From Benincasa hispida (taxonomy: Eukaryota > Streptophyta > Magnoliopsida > Cucurbitales > Cucurbitaceae): 64,000 bases of DNA. Below, piece after piece: positions 1 to 12,730 of the stretch. The stretch covers positions 46,572,263 through 46,636,262 of the forward strand of contig NC_052354.1 in assembly GCF_009727055.1 (NCBI RefSeq), in the 5' to 3' direction. The notes below the pieces were generated by a model that was not told the origin of the DNA, did not search any database, and was given only the letters and a program-made list of their open reading frames with translations. How positions within the stretch are numbered: the first letter of the stretch is position 1; each line of letters begins with the position of its first letter. Made by a program: the position numbers and the translations under genes.

Positions 1-1253
1 AAAAGGGAACACAGTTAAGTATGTATATCGCAGTCTCCACTGCAAAAATCCAAAACGAGTCCGGTAAGGGAGCATAACTCATCATCGAGCGAACCATGTC
101 TAACAAGGTCCTATTTCTCCTCTCCGCTACACCATTCTACTGAGGTGTACCCGGCACTGAGAGTTGGGAAATGATTCCATGTTCTATCAAATAGTCCTGA
201 AATACCGATTCCAAAACTTTCCACCTCGATCCAATCGAAGTGTTTAATCCGTCTATCCAATGCATTTTCAACTTCAGCCTTGAACTCTTTGAACTTTTCA
301 AAGGATTCAGACTTCTGTTGCATAAGATAAACATACCCGTACCTGGAGTAATCATCAGTAAAACTAATAAAATACTCATAACCACCTCGGGCTCGCACAT
401 TCATAGGAACACAAATGTTAGAATGTACTAACTCAAGAGGCTCGTTGGCTCTAAAACCTTTTCCAGTAAAAGGTCGTTTAGTCATCTTACCCTCAAGGCA
501 AGATTCGCACACTGGCAAAGAATTTTCTTCTAACTTACTTAGAAGTTCATTCTTCACCAATCTTTCAATCCTATTGAGATTGATATGTCCTAAACGAAGA
601 TGCCAAAGTTGGGCATTTTCTTTTGGAGAAATTCGTCGACGTTTTGATTGAGTTACGACAGTTCTGAACAATTCAGTATTATGGAGAGAATGAATGGCTA
701 ACAGCCTTAGCACATATAAATTTGATTCCAGATTTGTTGTGCAAATAAAAACACTATCTTTATGAATAAAAGCTTTATTCACATTAAAAAAGATAGTATA
801 TTTACATTGCAATAAACACTTTACAGAAATGAGGTTCCTCTTTAGTTCAAGAACAATATATACATCATGTAAAACAAGAAACCTATTCTGTAAAGCTAAC
901 TGAATTCCTCCCACTACCACAGTTGAGAGGACGTGCCCGGTGCCTACTCGCATCGGCATCTCACCAGCCTCCAGCTGTCGCCAAGATCTAATCCCTTGAA
1001 AAGAAGAATAAACATGGTTAGTGGCGTCCGAATCAATTATCCAGGCTGAATCATCATTCTCCACTAAACAAGTTTCAAGCACAAGTAAATCACATTTACC
1101 TTTATCGGCTTTGGCCTTAGCCTTGGTTGCTTTCTTCTCTTTCAGATACTGAGGACAGTTCCTCTTCCAGTGTCCATCTTGGTTGCAGTGGAAACACTTT
1201 CCCTTAGCAACTTGTGGACGCCTACTTGGGATGACAGGCCGTGAGTTAGCAGG
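1..1253 (-). pseudogene. Ty1/copia gag-pol fragment (zinc knuckle, protease, integrase N-half)
   Basis: Internal part of a copia polyprotein read on the minus strand. In order: a CCHC zinc knuckle (CFHCNQDGHWKRNC, bases 1155-1196), a lysine-rich linker, the protease active-site region (WIIDSDATNHV, near 1027-1050), a GAG-pre-integrase domain with its H..H..C..C zinc ligands (LWHLRLGHINLNRIERL), and the start of the integrase core, which runs off the window edge. The protease triad normally reads D-S/T-G; here it is DSD. The first integrase aspartate, expected in LELVHSD, is Asn (codon at 417-419). Near 235-250 the frame shifts around the second catalytic Asp, and a stop follows in the PGTPQ region. 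The fragment is therefore dead as an enzyme. Upstream gag is missing: the zinc knuckle is joined directly to leader DNA at about 1257. Confidence 0.9.
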
Positions 1254-2175
1254 TGCTCAATATATAGTTAAAAACCGGCCAATGAATTTATCTAAATCCT
1301 TTTAATTTGCTCAATATAACACTAATATTGAATAATTTAACAATACTTGATTTCATCTATTAAACTCTTAAATAAAATCAATCATTTATTGCATGCTTAT
1401 AAAATATTTGCCCAATTTACCTTCCAAGTCATCTTAGGTGCAGATGTTCTGTTTTCGTCATCTTAAATACCCCTGCCTAGACAAAACGTTCTTTAGAAAA
1501 ATGTCCCTTGTGGGTAATTATTTTATGAATTTAATCTTTTGATTAAATTCATCTTAATCCAATTAAAACAAATTAAAAAGATTAACCTATTTCTAATCCC
1601 ATTAGAAATAGTTCCAACATAAGTCTAAGTTGATCAGTTTTCAACAATTTAAAATTAATTTGGACCTATGTTTGTATGCAACTCTTGATTATAGATTTTA
1701 AACTATCTCACTAAAACTACAACACTTATATTTTAATGCTTTATTAAAACATATAAATTTGCATTTAATGACATTGATTAAATACAACAATTATATTTAT
1801 CCTAATAATATCATGCTTAATGCAAATTCCATTTTCATTTGAAAAATATAACACTTATATAAATCATACATGAAAATCAAACATTCACATACATCATTCA
1901 ACTATGTATTATAACAATTTTAATATAGCATGATGCATGCACATGCTTAGTGTAATCATACATCATTATAACATAAGACTTATATCATGATGCATGAGCA
2001 TGCTAATTTAATCATGCATCCATAAAATATAACCCTTATATTTAATTTTGATGCATGTATATGTTTATACTAAGGTGGGTATTTTTGAATCTATATGACA
2101 TATAATATGTAATATGAATTCAAATATTAACCTAAACATACATGTAATATGAATTCTAATATGACATATAAGTGT
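1254..2175 (-). repeat. Copia leader DNA, AT-rich
   Basis: About 900 bases of AT-rich noncoding DNA similar in order and motif to the copia leader at 19741-21466, including the block around 1440-1500 (cctgcctagacaaaacg) that matches 20575-20640. In the minus orientation it lies upstream of gag. No open frame is supported. Confidence 0.7.
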
Positions 2176-2524
2176 TACAATTGATGTGGGCCACTCTATC
2201 TAGTTCTAGTGGGGGTTCATCTTCACAAATGAGGGATTAATTTTTTTTAAGCCATAAAATGGGAGACAATGGGGGAGCAAAGCTCGATTTTGGTGGTCTT
2301 GGTTTTGGTTTTGGTGGTTTCTGTTTTGATGGATTTGGTTTTGGTAGTTTTGTTGTTTGTTTCTATTTGGATTATGGTTGGCTAGAAGACTAAGTTTGTT
2401 TGATTTGTGTTGTAAAGACTTCTGCCTATTCTATTGTTATTGTTATTGTTTAGACTTAATTTCTGACAACTCTCATTTTGTTGATTGATTGGTGTGTGAT
2501 AATCCTACCTTAAAAGATATCAAC
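2176..2524 (+). repeat. Unassigned T/G-rich sequence upstream of a copia PPT
   Basis: Low-complexity GGTTTTGGT-type sequence leading into a polypurine tract and a 3' LTR, so it is probably the 3' internal end of the copia whose LTR starts at 2538. No reverse transcriptase or RNase H motif can be read. Confidence 0.4.
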
Positions 2525-2537
2525 TAAAGGGGGAGCT
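2525..2537 (+). other. Polypurine tract of plus-strand copia
   Basis: TAAAGGGGGAGCT directly precedes an LTR starting TGTTAGAG, the usual primer site for plus-strand DNA synthesis in copia elements. It fixes the element's orientation and the 5' boundary of the 3' LTR. Confidence 0.75.
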
Positions 2538-5141
2538 TGTTAGAGATTTGTTGATTGGCTCTATATTTTTTCTAAGACAGTTTGTGGTGGTTTTTGTTGT
2601 TGTCACAAGTGTAGTCTTAACATTGGTCATAAACAATATTATTTCCTACAATATATTTTCTTTCTTTATCTGGAAAATTTATGCAAATTTATTTTACCTG
2701 ATATTTTTCTTATTTGAGGTGCTGCTTATTATTTTCGATTAAGGATTTTGTTTCCTTTTTTTTTGTCACAGTTTTAAAAGGTGAATAATGGTGTTCTTTT
2801 AGGGTTGCTGCATTTTTTTATGGTCTGAAAGTGTTTTTGTTTTTGGTGGCCAATTTGTGCAATATCGAAGTTTTTTTTTTTTTTTATCTTTGCTCACTAT
2901 ATTCCGTAGTGAAATTTCATCAATTGATAAGTATAAAACCTTGAAGATATTTATTTCTTAGAGGAAGCCTAAGGCATCTGATGTGTGAGGAAGCGCTTTT
3001 AATTTGTTTTTGTGTTAATGGATATGAGTTAATGGTCATGCGTTGATCATGCATTAATCTGATGAATATGCGCTATGCATTAATCGTGTATGCGATGATC
3101 ATGTGTTCCTGTCACAAGTTTTCTTGCTCTCTCGCCAAGTATAACAAGATCACAAGTTTCTCGAGATGATCCGAGCTCGAACATGGGGACTTGCAACTAA
3201 AAGATGATTATAAAGTAATGCGTTTGAGGCAGAGAAAAATAAGAAGAAAGAAGTTGATTACTATGCGCTACTCCTACTCCTAGCTAAACAAACTGAACAA
3301 TTGAAGTTTGACTATGAGAATCGATAGAGATGCAACAACTGTTAATGCATAATAAGATGCATGAAGAAGTAGAGTTATGGAAGAGATATCACCAAGTCCT
3401 AAAGTTTGGTCACAAGGGTAATCCCAGCTCGCCACACTAACGCATCGCACACCTCTCGATGGTCAACCACATGCTTTATATCTCTATAACGCATGGTTGC
3501 ATTAAGCATAAGGTTATTCCTATCTCTAGGAACACTACTTACTTTGCTTAGTGAGTTCCACAACTTACACTCTCGGGCAATTGGTTATAGCTACTCAACT
3601 TATAAACAAGCATTGTGATAGCCTTGCACTAAGCAAACAGGATTGGCTCACTATGCTCGCGCCATGCACACCTCTCGGTGGTTTGCTACATGTGTCATAT
3701 CTCTATGTTGCATGATTGAGTATGCAATATCTTTTACAATCTACACTTAACTCATTGCGGTGAAAGAAAAATATGATAAAGTAGAAGAAGATGATGAAAA
3801 TGATGTTTGAAGGAATTAAAGAGATGAATTGATTACAAAATGTATTAATGTCTTAAGCCAAAATGTAATACAATACAGAGGTAATAAGAGAGGTGAAGGG
3901 CTAAATATAGGCAATCTCTTGCTTCCATCAAATGTGTGTCAAGGCTGTCGGTGGTGCAATGGATGGGCGGTGGAGTAGTCCCTCTCGAGCTCTATCTCCG
4001 ACGAAGCTTCTGTCGTCAATGGGAGGAAGTTGTGGAAGTGAAGAACTCTCAAAGTCTTTCTTGCTCATGCTCTCGTCTGTGATCACAGGAATTTTCCCAA
4101 GACAGAAGTCCTAGATACTTTGAATTTGAGCTTCAAGGCTCTATTTATAGAGCTCAAATGTCGATAGCTTTGACGCTCTGAATCACTGTAATTCCTGACA
4201 CGGTGGGTGAAATGTCATCATGATCTTATCTCTTTGATACTCCCGAGGTATGCATTCATGACTATTTCTTCTGAAGTATCAATGCATTCCACCCACTTTG
4301 CGATCAAACTATCACGGTTATCACTCAGTAGTTGCAGCATTTCATGCGGATCAACTTTTCTTCATTAAGATCAATGCATGCGATCAACTTTGCGATGGTT
4401 TGGGATCGACGCATGCGATCGATTCCTACGACAACTATAAAATAGACATTTTGATGCAAAATAACGCATGATATATGGTTAATGGGGATTTTCAATGTTG
4501 ATCAATGAAAGCTCATTATTCCACATGAATTCTTAGCAAAATTAATGCATGTTCTGCTCATCAACCCTCATAATTCTAAATAAAAGGCTGCAATAGCTTG
4601 TATTTTTACAAGCTATCAACATCACTTTAGAAAAGGGATTCTCAGTCTGAAGGGGATCCTAAGACTTCATTCTTAAGAAGAATTTCTTCATCTTAAGAAA
4701 GACCTAAGATTTATCAGTGAAGGGAGTTCACAGAGTTACAAGGAATATAATCAACTGGGGAGGAGTCTCACATATTGTCGAAAGTCAAAATGTTCAACAA
4801 TAATATTAACACACATAGGGGGAAACTAAGTAAATTGAGAGGGAGTCTCATATCTAGGGGAGCCTAGGCGTCTTGTGAGTTGAGCTCTAAATGAGTCACT
4901 GTAGTAGTCGTTGAATTATAAATAAGTACTACGTTGTAATTGTTTGACTCTTTAATATTAGTGGATTATCTTTCTTAGGCACACTACTCTTAGACATAGG
5001 TGGATTTTACCGAACTGGATTACCAACTTCTGTGGGCATTTACTTGTTTTCTTATTGTTCGATTTTTTTTGTTACAGTGTTTGTCTGTGCTTTCCTTTTA
5101 ACATCTATATTCTAAGTGAGAGTCACCTTATAGCTTTTTCA
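2538..5141 (+). mobile_element. 3' LTR of a Ty1/copia element, split by an inserted LTR
   Basis: The LTR starts TGTTAGAG after the polypurine tract and ends ...GCTTTTTCA at 5141. It is homologous along its length to the LTR at 31200-32048: both share the stretch ending ACTACGTTGTAAT, the cttaggcac block and the AAGTGA..GTCA..TTTTTCA end. Net length is about 960 bases once the 1640-base insertion at 2979-4618 and its duplicated target are removed. The flank 5142-5146 (CTTAC) would be one copy of the target duplication, but the 5' side of the element is not in the window as an intact unit. Confidence 0.75.
2979..4618 (-). mobile_element. Solo LTR, Athila/Tat-like Ty3/gypsy
   Basis: A TG...CA-bounded LTR in minus orientation with no internal region. 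Flanks are GCATC (2974-2978) and ACATC (4619-4623), a 5-bp target duplication with one change. A minus-strand TATAAATA lies at 4142-4149. Its U3 begins with a perfect 10-bp hairpin (4593-4602 pairing with 4607-4616, 4-base loop). The U5 side carries the GTTCGA-type box shared with the other Athila-like LTRs (near 3165-3190), and the rest resembles 36117-38095. It sits inside the copia LTR 2538-5141. Confidence 0.8.
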
Positions 5142-5542
5142 CTTACAGTTAAATTATATGGTAACTTTAGTGATGTGCCTAGTTACAGGAGCTCACCTAA
5201 CCAACCTTGTGCACTTATTTCCACTTTTATAGCCCATTTCATTGAAAAATTTGGGTCTATTTATTTACTGTGTTTTTTTTTTATTATTTATATACCATGT
5301 AGATAATTATATTTACAACATTTTTCTCCTAAGATTTGCACTAAACAAGAGAGATTTATATGTAAAAGAGGTTTCTTTTCAATAACTAACAGTTAAAGGT
5401 TTTGTATTTTATGAAGTTATATAAGGTAGTTGCATCAAGTTTTCATTCAACTTATCATTATTTTAAGTTATTCAATACTTCCTGACACCTATTATAGATT
5501 ATATGTTAATCAGGGTTCTTATATATACACCGAAATACCAAC
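5142..5542. other. Non-repeat AT-rich flank with a possible short exon
   Basis: This lies between the copia LTR and the target duplication of the chromovirus LTR. An open stretch on the plus strand at about 5142-5255 reads like real protein (it contains YRSSPNQPCALISTF and IAHFIEKFG) and then passes into poly-T. Nothing else is recognisable. It may be host DNA; no family was identified. Confidence 0.3.
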
Positions 5543-6277
5543 ATTTATGTCACACCCTCTCCCAAGCCTTGTCTCCCAACCCAAAAGGAGATGTGAAGAT
5601 AGCTGATACCACCTTTGTGATACCAACTGGCCAGCTTCATACCAATTCACAAATAGTTAATAAATAAGAACTTAATTAATTTTTATGAATAGTTACAAAG
5701 GTTTGTACTATTATACAATATTAGCTTTAATAATCCTAATGACTTTCAAAGATAACCCAATCTGAGTCTTGCACCGTGAGAGAGTAGTCATTCTAAACCT
5801 TGAGTCACTTTTCCCAGAATGATCTGCTTTCTGCTACCTGGGGGGAGGGAAGTAAAACATTAGAAAACGTGAGCTAGAAAGCCCAGTGAGTGGTATCCTT
5901 CAAAAATGAAAACAAGTTCTGTTTAAGGAACACATTTGTGGGAAAGCAATTTTCACACTAAGATAATTATCACACACAATAATGCAACCCTTTTAGCCTG
6001 GTAACTAGACATCCCTGGCATGATCGCGTACTTCCTCAGGTATTCTCGTGAATTCTCGATATGAATGATGTGGAAACAATTCTAGTACCCTTATAGCTCG
6101 TCGAATGTGCACATGTCGACATTATCCTGTTAGGCGTGCTATAGGTACGCTAACAATTCCCCAGGGTACAATTCCAGTTTCTAATGCAAGTCACAACAAG
6201 CAAAATATCATGAATTAAATCAACCAATCAAATCCAAGAAAAACACATTTCCCGATCATGCAAAATTATCAAACGTT

Positions 6278-6306
6278 ACACACACACACACACACACACA
6301 TATATA
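6278..6306. repeat. (CA)n(TA)n microsatellite
   Basis: Uninterrupted CA dinucleotides followed by a short TA run, inside the chromovirus LTR. Confidence 0.95.
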
Positions 6307-6495
6307 ATTAACATAACAAAACAATAAAACCACTCACAGTCCTCCTGTTTATCTTTCAAGAATTTTCCTAGCATAGCTCCTGGCCGGTTTCCTTGAATTA
6401 CACTTCTTTTCAAGAAATCCCAAGTTAGTCCAAAAATTCCTCCAATAATTCCCTTTTAATCCAAAAATATCTTAAAAGTAAAATAACCAACTTAC

Positions 6496-8192
6496 TGATA
6501 ACTAGTAGAAATACAAGTTATTACAGCTCAAATAAGTAAAACAATGAGAGAATGTGATGGTAAAATAAGCAATATCATGTACAAAAGCGCTAAACTCAAA
6601 GGAATATCATGTACAAAAGCGGTAAACTCGCAAGCGCCCATCGCATAAAAGCAGTTAATTTACTTATTTTGTGCAAGAAAAATGCGATGGCGCAAGTGAA
6701 AGTGTGATCCAAAGGAACAAGGCATCAGCGTGCTTAAAGATTGCGATCGCAAGTCATGCGATCGTATGCGATTGTGAGAAGTTTCTTACAAAGGTGGCCG
6801 CATAAAGACTACGCATCAAGGTAACAACATAATAAATCATGATGGGATGAATAGCTGATAACGGTCGAATCCGAATTCAGTTAACAAGCCATTAAAGACA
6901 TACTATAGCAGGTACACTCAACTTTCGGTGACCATTAATCGACGCATCAGAGCAGGAGACTTAATACCGCCCATTATTGCAATCATTAGAGAGGAAGGCT
7001 GCTTCACCTTGAGCTCTATAAATACCGAAGGCCACCGGTGTAAGATGGGTTAACAAGTTAGGATTTAGAGAGTTACTTAGTCTGTTCACGCACAGATTCA
7101 TACATATACTTAGAGGATGGAGAAAAGCAAAGAGATGAGGAAGCTGAGAGATCATTCCCAGACAGATCGAGAGACTGCAGGAAAGCGTTACAGAGGAGAA
7201 AGGGCCAACACTTGCTTACCAGGCTTGACATTGCTTAAACAGAGTTGGAGTGAACAATAGCAGTGTAAAAGGTCACGGGAAGCAAGACATTGCTTACCAG
7301 GCTTCTTATCTCTCAAATTCATTTTATATTTTGTATTCAGTACTTTATTTACAAAAAATGGAAATCTCATTTCAATCTATGTTCAATCTCTCCATACTTC
7401 GCATGAGTAGCTAAATTTCTGAATGGGTTGAGAATTACTTGGCTAGCATCACTTAAGAGTTACATTTTATGCGATCATCTTGTCTTATGTATGCGTCATT
7501 CACCCTTTAAGATACTTGAGAGAGTAGTCTAAAGATAGAATCTAGATTTGAGAGAGTCAAATTAGAATCTAGGCTTGAGAGAGTTAGATTAGAATCGCAT
7601 AAGCAAGAAATAGAAACTTAGACATAAGTTCTATTGTTATTAACACATCACATGCGCCCTAGAAATAGGAATGATTGTATGCGGTCACCTTGTTTTATGT
7701 GTGCATCATTCATCATCGCATAGACAAGAATAGAGACTTAGACATTAGTCCTATCGAATTTTTCGTATACACATCGCATGCGTCCTAGAAATAGGAACTA
7801 TGGCATTCTGCATTGAGAAATGACGTGCTGTTATTTGTGTGTAGCATGATCGCATAATTGTGCACAATCTTAGGAAATGTTAGCTAAACCCCTTCTCAAC
7901 CCCTTCATCGCATACTCATTGTAACTCTACGTTTTTATCAACTTTGTGTTCAACTTCGTCGCATAGGAAAAATTCTTAATCAAGACACTATCCACTTCAT
8001 TGGTTTTTACTACCGCAAGAGAATCAAAGTGACTGTCGCATATTTACTTAGTAGTCCCTGTGTTCGACCTTGGACTTACCAGGAAACCTATTAAGGCTTA
8101 TACTTGGGTCTTGTTAGGAAAACTTGCATGATCACCGCATAACACACATCACCACAAACTCACATCGTAACGTATCGCAATTACACGCATCA
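6496..8192 (+). mobile_element. Solo LTR, Athila/Tat-like, subfamily A
   Basis: A TGATAAC...GCATCA LTR of 1697 bases with an exact 5-bp target duplication, CTTAC, at 6491-6495 and 8193-8197. TATAAATA is at 7017-7024 on the plus strand. The first bases form a hairpin with a GAAA loop (arms 6497-6507 and 6512-6522). Near the 3' end is the block GTCCCTGTGTTCGACC followed by TTATACTTGGG (8054-8115). Relatives are 10993-12655 and 29376-31055 (both minus) and the half copy 45700-46494. No PBS follows, so it is a solo LTR left by recombination between the two LTRs of a full element. Confidence 0.92.
7017..7024 (+). promoter_or_regulatory. LTR TATA box
   Basis: TATAAATA within the U3 of the 6496-8192 LTR. 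The same box sits at a comparable place in the related LTRs at 12141-12148 and 30534-30541 (both minus). Confidence 0.6.
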
Positions 8193-10874
8193 CTTACCCC
8201 TTTTAAAGATACTAAAATAGGCCTAACTTTGCAAAAATATAGCCTTTGGAGGTTATTCGGTGGGTTGATGGGCGTTGAAGGCTACCAGAGGGGTGTTACC
8301 ACACGCAGCTTGGCGTTACTGAGCATTAGACGTCACACAGGGTGGGCAAGACGCAATGTTGGGCGTGTGCCTAGGCGATCGCATGCGTAAGGCTGGCGGT
8401 GGAATGCGTGCAAGCGTGTGCTGGGGCTCTCAACCACGCAGTCAAGCGTGCTGGTGAGTGTCTGCGCGCGCTTGGCATGGAGCGTCTATGCGCTGGCGAT
8501 GAAGCAAGGGAAGGGTTGGGCGATGAGGCTGCTAGGCGCACGCAGGCATGGGCGACAAGCGATGGGCGTTGCGCTATGCTATGCGTCCGACTAGACCTTC
8601 AACCTTCTAGTGTTGATTCCTCTTTCCTCACAACTCCAACTCAAATGGTAGCCCAGATTCCCTTACTTCACTCCTTCTGAACACTCTCACACTAAAATCA
8701 CTCAGAAAGCACGAGTGAATTGTGAAAATCAAGCCCCCCAAGCTGCCCTATTTATTGGCATCCAGAACTCCCCTCAGCTCGACACCTCCACCTTCTTCGC
8801 ATGTCCAAGTGCCCTTCCCTCATGCTGCCAACACCTCCCCTTGACACTTCTGCCCTGAAGTGTCTTCACCTCCCTTGGCCAACGCAAAGCCTCTCCTTTG
8901 CATGTCTTCTCATGCTTCCACCTTGCCTTGGTTCAATCCCAACTCACCCTCGATCAACCACTTGTCACGATGAGTTTCCAACTTATCCTTGCTCTCCAAG
9001 ATACACCTTGTCAATGCATACTTTATCCTATTGGCCGCATGCTTCTCATAAGCGCATGTTATGTCCTAACGCTTGGCCCCTTGTGTCCACATTACTTCAA
9101 GACCATCATATGTTTCTTCTCTTTGCCGCATACTCTTCTCACACATGGCTTACCCTTGACGCATAACCTCTTAGGCCAATGCATCCACATGCGCTCATCC
9201 TATAGGCCATCGCATGCCTTCCAATGCATACAACACACCAATGCATGCAAACTTTCTTGCCTAGGCCAACCTTGTCACATGCATCCATGAGGCCTTCCCT
9301 AACCTCACAATGACTTAGCAATCACATAGCTTCAACGCAAAGACATTGCCTTGCCCACTCATGCGATCAACTAACCTCTATTTGTTGGGATTGGTGTCCT
9401 AATTCTCCCAGAGTCTCATTGTTTTGTAAAGATACACATTGTTCAACGAATGAAATAAGTGTTATTTAATTATGGCATTTACTCATATCCAATAAACAAA
9501 GCTCCTTGGTTATCTTATGTGAACTTAAGCATGTATATGTGATATACAAGTGGATCAATGCCTTAAGTGATAAACTAAATACATCTGTAGTATATGGATT
9601 AAAGTGGGATACCTGATCCTGGTGACACTACGGATACGACCCGCTTTGTAGAAGTTTGCAAGTGTTGTAAAACCTACAGATGGTAGATCCTAACCATTCA
9701 TGTGGAGACGTGTGAGCGGGGGTGTCCTATACAAAGAGTTTGTATAAAACCTGGACCACGAGATGATTAGACTCAGTATATAACGTCGTTGATACTAGAG
9801 ACTTACATCTCATCTAAACGACCATAGGTGACACAACCTCAATCCTAAGTGTTTTAGGAACTCCTGCCTTTGAGGGCGGTCCTTTGATTAGTATGGGTGA
9901 GAGTGGCCAGATTGCCAACTCAACATGCCTACCTTTTTGGGGACTTTTCTGATCTGGGAGTGGGGAACTCAATCCACAAGATAGAATTAACTCCTTCCCT
10001 AAAGCAAGGATAAGTAGAGAAATTGCTCCCTTAAGAGCTAATTTCGGGGCTTAAACATAGTGGCCATAGCTTCTCTTTGGAAGAGAGAACTCAGTCATAG
10101 TAGGACTAAGACTTATGTTCATTTGAGGGATCAGTGGTATTTAAGGAGATAGATGTAACTACAGGGGCATAACAGTTATTGGCCCAGCTGTACTTACGAG
10201 TGATATGTGAAGGGTTGTCACACTGCTGATTGGTTAAGATGGACACATAATATATCTATGGTAAGGAGAGTTCAGCTGTCGGTCTTTAGTGGAGTGTCTG
10301 ACAGTTAACGGATGGTGGATCCCGTGACTAAAGAGTTTAGTCAGTTATTCACGTTCCATTGGAGCTTCGAGCTACAGGTCTATAAGGTCCCTTTGGTAGC
10401 TCAATGGATTCAGCTGAAGATCAGTTCTTGGTGTTGATTTGAAATATTCAAATTGACAAGAGTTATTTTGATTATATATGATATAATCGGCATGATGTAT
10501 GAGATACATCTAGTAGAGAATTGATGTAAATGATATTTACATAAGTACCATGGAATAGAAAAAGAACTATGGTTTATATGTTTCATGAGATGAAATATTA
10601 AAACTATAGGTTATAAATATAGTATGATAAGTTGGTTATCATTTATATTTATAATAATATTAATTATTGGATAATTAATTCTTTCTCATTAATAACCAAG
10701 TGAGTGGGTGGTTATTGAATTCATGGTAACCGTGAGTTTAAAAGGAAAATGGTTTTCCTATTTTGAAAAGAAGTTTTTACGAAAGGTTGATAAAAAGTTT
10801 TTGAGATTTCTCTCGGCAAAAAAGTAACTCACGGTGGTCGTCAAGTAAATACAGATTTAGTAGATGATGGTTAG

Positions 10875-12730
10875 GCGAGCTAAATGATCGTACAGTGGCG
10901 AGCTAAACGATCATGCAGTATTTACTAAACGAGCACATAGTTTTGCTAGACGATCGCTTGCCTTAAGTAAATGATCGTGTAGAGTCTGTAGGTGATACTT
11001 GATTTTATGAAATGGAAATATGGATGATATGCATTGATGAAATTGCGTAGTGCATTCAAATTTCCCCAGCGGAATCCAAATGTAAATACCTCTGAGTTTC
11101 CTGGTAAGTCTAGGGTCGAACATAGGGACTTGTGAAAACAGATTGTGTTGGTAATTTTTATAAAGAACTTTGCGGTAATAGGTTAAATAAATAAATCATT
11201 AGGTTTGTTGTTTGCATTGATGAAAAATAAATAAATGCGGCAGAGTTTGAAAAGAGTTGATAAACGGGAAATGCGATGAATGTGCGGTGAACGGGTTGAG
11301 AAGGTTTTCAGCTAACAATTCCTAGAATGTGTTCATGCTTTGCGATCATGCAACATGTATACAATAGTAAACCATCTCTCGATACGAATGCTACGGCTTC
11401 TAATATTAGAACGCATGCGATATATGCGATAAGTCTATAGGACCTATACATAAGCCTCTATTCTTATTTATGCGATGACAGGATAACACACATACAAATA
11501 AGGTGACCACATAATATCATTCCTATCTCTAGGATGCATGCGATGCAAGTTGACAAACAGAGCTTATCTCTAAGTCCCTATCTCTTGTTTATGTAACTCT
11601 AAGCTTTCGAGTCCAGATTCTAACCTAGCTCTCTCGAGTCATTAGGTTCTTTCTTTAGACTCTCTCTCGAGTAACTCTAAAGAGTCTTTTGCACAGCATA
11701 AAACAAGACGATCGCAAGCAATGAACTTCCTAGGTCATGTTACCTTAGTTCTTCTCAACCTATTCAACAAGTTTAGCTACTCATGCGTATTAAGAGAGTG
11801 AGCAGATGTAGAAATAGAACTTCCATTGTATATGAAGATGAAGTACAAAATAACAATGCAAGTATAGAATAAAGAGCCTGGTAGGAATCTCTTGCTGCCA
11901 GGTGTTTATACTATTTTTCTACTCGTGCTTAAAATGATAATCTCGCTCTCGCGAGAATCGGCCCGCTCTCTGCTCCTACGCCTCAAGGTTCTCTCTTGAG
12001 TTGCCCTGAGCGATCTCCAGTTCCACCACTCTTCTCTTGCTCTGCCTTAAAATGAAAAGCAAAATTATGGACAGCGGCGTGAACTTGTGGAACAAAAGAT
12101 TATAAAAATGGTGAACCCCTTTTCTGAAGAATGCCCTTGGTATTTATAGAGCATCCATGGTGAAAGGCGGCTTCTCTCTCCTAGTTGTACAGATGGGACA
12201 ACTTTAATTCCTGACTGATGCGCCAAATAATTGTCACCAAAAAGCTGAATGTACTTTGTGACCGTTATCGGCTGTCAACTTAATTTGGATTCGGTTGTCA
12301 TCAGCTTTCTATCCCATCGCGCTTAATTGGCCTTTCACCCAGATGCGTCCACCATGTTGCGCTGACCAAGTTGTGGCGATCCTTCTCAGGAGAATTTTTG
12401 TGAGCACGATCAACACAAAGCCTTGCGGTGAAGTTATCTTGACCATTGATTTCCTATGATCGTAATTCTTGCATTGCGTCAACGCATATTCTGCAAAAAA
12501 ATATGAAGATCAACTGTTCTAATGCGCTGAACGCATGCGATCGCAATATTATGAAATTGATTCTTAATGCATGCAAGTTAACATATTTCATCAACGCAAT
12601 CCAACATTGTTTAAGAACTTAGCACTATGATAACATGCATTTCTGCCCGTTATCAGTAGGCGACAGAACGAGCTAAACAATCGCGTAGCTTTTGCTAGAC
12701 GATCGCTTAGCTTTATCTAAACGATTGGGC
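10875..12730 (+). repeat. ACGATCG minisatellite inside the copia LTR, split by an insertion
   Basis: About eight imperfect units of 20-27 bases with core CTARACGATCGYGTAG lie at 10875-10992 and resume at 12661-12730. The 1663-base Athila-like LTR inserted between units. The core is a CGATCG palindrome. Confidence 0.75.
10993..12655 (-). mobile_element. Solo LTR, Athila/Tat-like, subfamily A
   Basis: A minus-strand LTR of 1663 bases bounded by an exact target duplication GTAGG (10988-10992 and 12656-12660). Minus-strand TATAAATA is at 12141-12148. The U3 terminal hairpin (12629-12639 with 12644-12654, loop TTTC read on plus, GAAA on minus) has two mismatched pairs. The U5 box with GGTCGAACATAGGGAC is at 11110-11130. 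It is the innermost and therefore youngest insertion of the nest at 5548-13800. Confidence 0.92.

Noticed and set aside
8124..9321. GC-rich open frames on both strands as host genes
   Set aside because: They lie inside the chromovirus LTR defined by its ends and target duplication, overlap each other on both strands and show no domain.
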